From an uncultured Clostridia bacterium (lineage in GTDB: Bacteria > Bacillota > Clostridia > Christensenellales > UBA1242): a DNA stretch of 5,106 nt. The DNA lies in contig CANQRC010000053.1 of NCBI GenBank assembly GCA_947626155.1, positions 1-5,106 of the forward strand, written 5' to 3'. Under the pieces are notes generated by a model that saw only the letters and a program-made list of their open reading frames with translations, had not been told where the DNA came from and ran no database searches. The first letter of the stretch is position 1. Every line of letters begins with the position of its first letter. This document shows, piece by piece, positions 3,353 through 5,106 of this stretch. The translations under genes were made by a program, and so were the position numbers.

Positions 3353-5106
3353 ATGGAAAAACCTTTTTGTAACACAATAGAACAAACTTTTGATAGTTTG
3401 CAGACTTCCGCTGCGGGGCTTTCCACTGCCGAAAGCAAGACTAGGCTGGAAAAAAATGGTAAAAACACTCTTGTTGAAAAAAAGAAGAAGAGTGCTTTTA
3501 TCAAATTTCTAAGTCAATTTAAAGAAATTCTGATAATGGTTTTGCTTGTCAGCGCGGTTGTCTCAATTGTGATTGGCGCGGTGGAACACTCTGTGAACGA
3601 GTTTATTGACGCGGCAATAATTTTTATTGTTGTGCTTTTTAATGCCGTCATTGGCTTTTTACAAGAGCAGAAAAGTGAAAAGGCCATGGACGCGCTAAAA
3701 AACATGACAAAACCTTACTGCACAGTTATTAGAAACAACAAGATTTTGAAGATTAAGTCAGAGGAACTTGTGGTGGGCGATGTTGTTGTGCTTGAAGCGG
3801 GCGACATTGTGCCAGCAGATTTGAGGCTGTTTGAAAGTAATTCCTTGAAAATTGAAGAAAGTGCGCTGACGGGCGAGAGCGTTCCTGTTGAAAAAGATTG
3901 CCTTTCTGTGCTTGGCGAAAATGCCGTTTTGGGCGATAGAATAAACATGGCATTTATGGGAAGCACCGTCACCTACGGCAGGGGCAAGGGCGTTGTTGTT
4001 GCCACGGGCATGAACACCGAAATGGGAAAAATTGCCTCGGCTCTCTCCGAAATGGACGACACCGTGACGCCACTTACAAAAAGATTGAAGTCAACAAGTG
4101 TAATTTTAACGATTATTGTGCTTGCTGTGTGCTTGGTTGTGTTTATTGTGGAAATTGCTCTTGGAATGGGGCAGGGAGATGTTTGGACGAGGATTTTCTC
4201 CGCCTTTTCTATGGCAACTGCCATTGCGGTGTGTGCAATTCCAGAGGGTTTGCCTGCTTGCAACACTGTCACGCTGTCTTTAGGCGTTAAGAGGATGAGC
4301 GAGCAGAGGGCAATTGTTAAAACCTTGCCTGCGGTTGAAACGCTTGGCAGCACCGAAGTGATTTGCTCAGACAAAACCGGAACTTTGACACTCAACAAAA
4401 TGACCGTTCAAAAGGTGTTTTACTTTGGCGAAAACTGCGAAGAAATAAATGGACTGAAATTTGAAAGTGTTGCTGGCGGAAACGCGGTTGACAGCGTGGT
4501 CACGCTTGACAAATTGGAAAAAATCAGCCAAGACAAGTTTGAAAAAGACAAAACGCTCACATATCTTATGAGATGTATGTTGCTTTGCAACGACACCAAA
4601 GTGAGAATTGAGGACGACAAACTTGAAAGCATTGGAGACCCAACCGAAATTGCTTTGGTGCATTATGGCTATAAATTTGGCTTTAATAAAGAGAATGTTG
4701 ACGGCAAATTTCCTCGCTTAAATGAAATTCCTTTTGACAGCGACAGAAAACTTATGACCACTTTCAACGAGGTTGACGGCGAAAATGTGGTTTACACCAA
4801 GGGCGCAGTTGACAACATTCTAAACCGCTGCACAAGGGTTTTGGACAACGGCAAAATTAGAAAAATCACTCAAAAAGACAAGGAAGAAATCTTAAACAAA
4901 AACACCGAATTTGCCTCTATTGCACTTCGTTGTTTGGGGTTTGCCTACAAAACTGTTGAAAAAATTGGAAAACCTACCAGCGAGAACACCGAAAACGACC
5001 TCATTTTCTTGGGGCTAGTGGGCATGATTGACCCTCCAAGAGAGGAAGTTAAGGATGCCATTAAAACCTGCAAGCAGGCGGGCATCACCACAATTATGAT
5101 AACCGG
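3353..5106 (+). CDS. P-type cation ATPase, probably Ca2+-transporting (3' end outside window)
   Basis: This is an ATP-driven membrane cation pump, probably exporting Ca2+. The first 584 codons are present and the frame is still open at the window edge; relatives are usually about 870-900 residues. In order: cation-ATPase N-terminal domain (to about 55), M1 (about 59-79), M2 (86-105), actuator domain with TGES (173-176), M3 (249-271), M4 with PEGLPA (297-302), phosphorylation site DKTGT with Asp340, nucleotide-binding domain with FDSDRK and KGA (Lys483), and the DPPR motif (560-563). The window stops inside the following TGD motif. PEGLPA and the absence of metal-binding Cys motifs before M1 point to P2A/P2B pumps rather than heavy-metal or K+ pumps. 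The M5-M6 ligands are missing, so Ca2+ specificity is inferred. ATG 3353 gives a family-like N-terminus; in-frame ATG 3332 overlaps the -10 box and is less likely. Confidence 0.93.
   Translation, partial: MEKPFCNTIEQTFDSLQTSAAGLSTAESKTRLEKNGKNTLVEKKKKSAFIKFLSQFKEILIMVLLVSAVVSIVIGAVEHSVNEFIDAAIIFIVVLFNAVIGFLQEQKSEKAMDALKNMTKPYCTVIRNNKILKIKSEELVVGDVVVLEAGDIVPADLRLFESNSLKIEESALTGESVPVEKDCLSVLGENAVLGDRINMAFMGSTVTYGRGKGVVVATGMNTEMGKIASALSEMDDTVTPLTKRLKSTSVILTIIVLAVCLVVFIVEIALGMGQGDVWTRIFSAFSMATAIAVCAIPEGLPACNTVTLSLGVKRMSEQRAIVKTLPAVETLGSTEVICSDKTGTLTLNKMTVQKVFYFGENCEEINGLKFESVAGGNAVDSVVTLDKLEKISQDKFEKDKTLTYLMRCMLLCNDTKVRIEDDKLESIGDPTEIALVHYGYKFGFNKENVDGKFPRLNEIPFDSDRKLMTTFNEVDGENVVYTKGAVDNILNRCTRVLDNGKIRKITQKDKEEILNKNTEFASIALRCLGFAYKTVEKIGKPTSENTENDLIFLGLVGMIDPPREEVKDAIKTCKQAGITTIMIT

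Noticed and set aside
3973..4398. 141-codon minus-strand ORF inside the P-ATPase region
   Set aside because: It is antisense to the highly conserved PEGLPA to DKTGT section of the pump and is fully explained by that gene.

Overview
This window reads as the chromosome of an AT-rich bacterium of the Bacillota/Clostridia type, probably an uncultured lineage. That placement is an inference from the low-GC intergenic DNA, strong consensus housekeeping promoters, the one-piece tmRNA with an encoded CCA end, and family-level protein resemblance. I cannot name a species. Trp is encoded by TGG, and the three complete plus-strand-side genes with visible stops end in TAA or TAG, so nothing points to a UGA-reading code.

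Left part (1-1768): this is a trans-translation / ribosome-rescue block. It holds the 3' end of the RNase R gene (rnr), then smpB, then the tmRNA gene ssrA, which starts only 2 nt after the smpB stop. SmpB and tmRNA together rescue ribosomes stalled on non-stop mRNA, and RNase R degrades the released defective transcript, so the three genes form one functional set. A near-perfect promoter (TTGAAA, 17 bp, TATAAT) sits directly before smpB and overlaps its Shine-Dalgarno sequence. No separate promoter for ssrA is evident. The tmRNA can be folded by eye: acceptor stem with G3:U70, T arm, helix 2, a 17-residue tag frame and three clear H-type pseudoknots after the tag.

Middle (1769-3075): no convincing terminator follows ssrA. 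The next gene encodes a 391-residue protein with one N-terminal membrane helix and a long charged, coiled-coil-rich cytoplasmic part. I do not recognise it. It ends at a strong hairpin/U-tract terminator that also works on paper in the other direction.

Right part (3085-5106): a 52-codon minus-strand gene, too short for routine calling, converges on that terminator. It is divergent from a large P-type ATPase gene that runs off the right edge (584 codons present). The ATPase is a P2-type, probably Ca2+-transporting, pump. Its extended -10 box lies 7 bp before the ATG and there is no Shine-Dalgarno sequence, so its mRNA is predicted to be leaderless. The 109-bp divergent spacer also contains a perfect 12-bp palindrome.

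No insertion sequence, CRISPR array, tRNA or rRNA was seen. I find no clearly new multi-gene system. The best leads are the unrecognised membrane coiled-coil protein behind ssrA, the hidden 52-aa gene, the promoter/start-codon geometry, and the unusual tmRNA tag.
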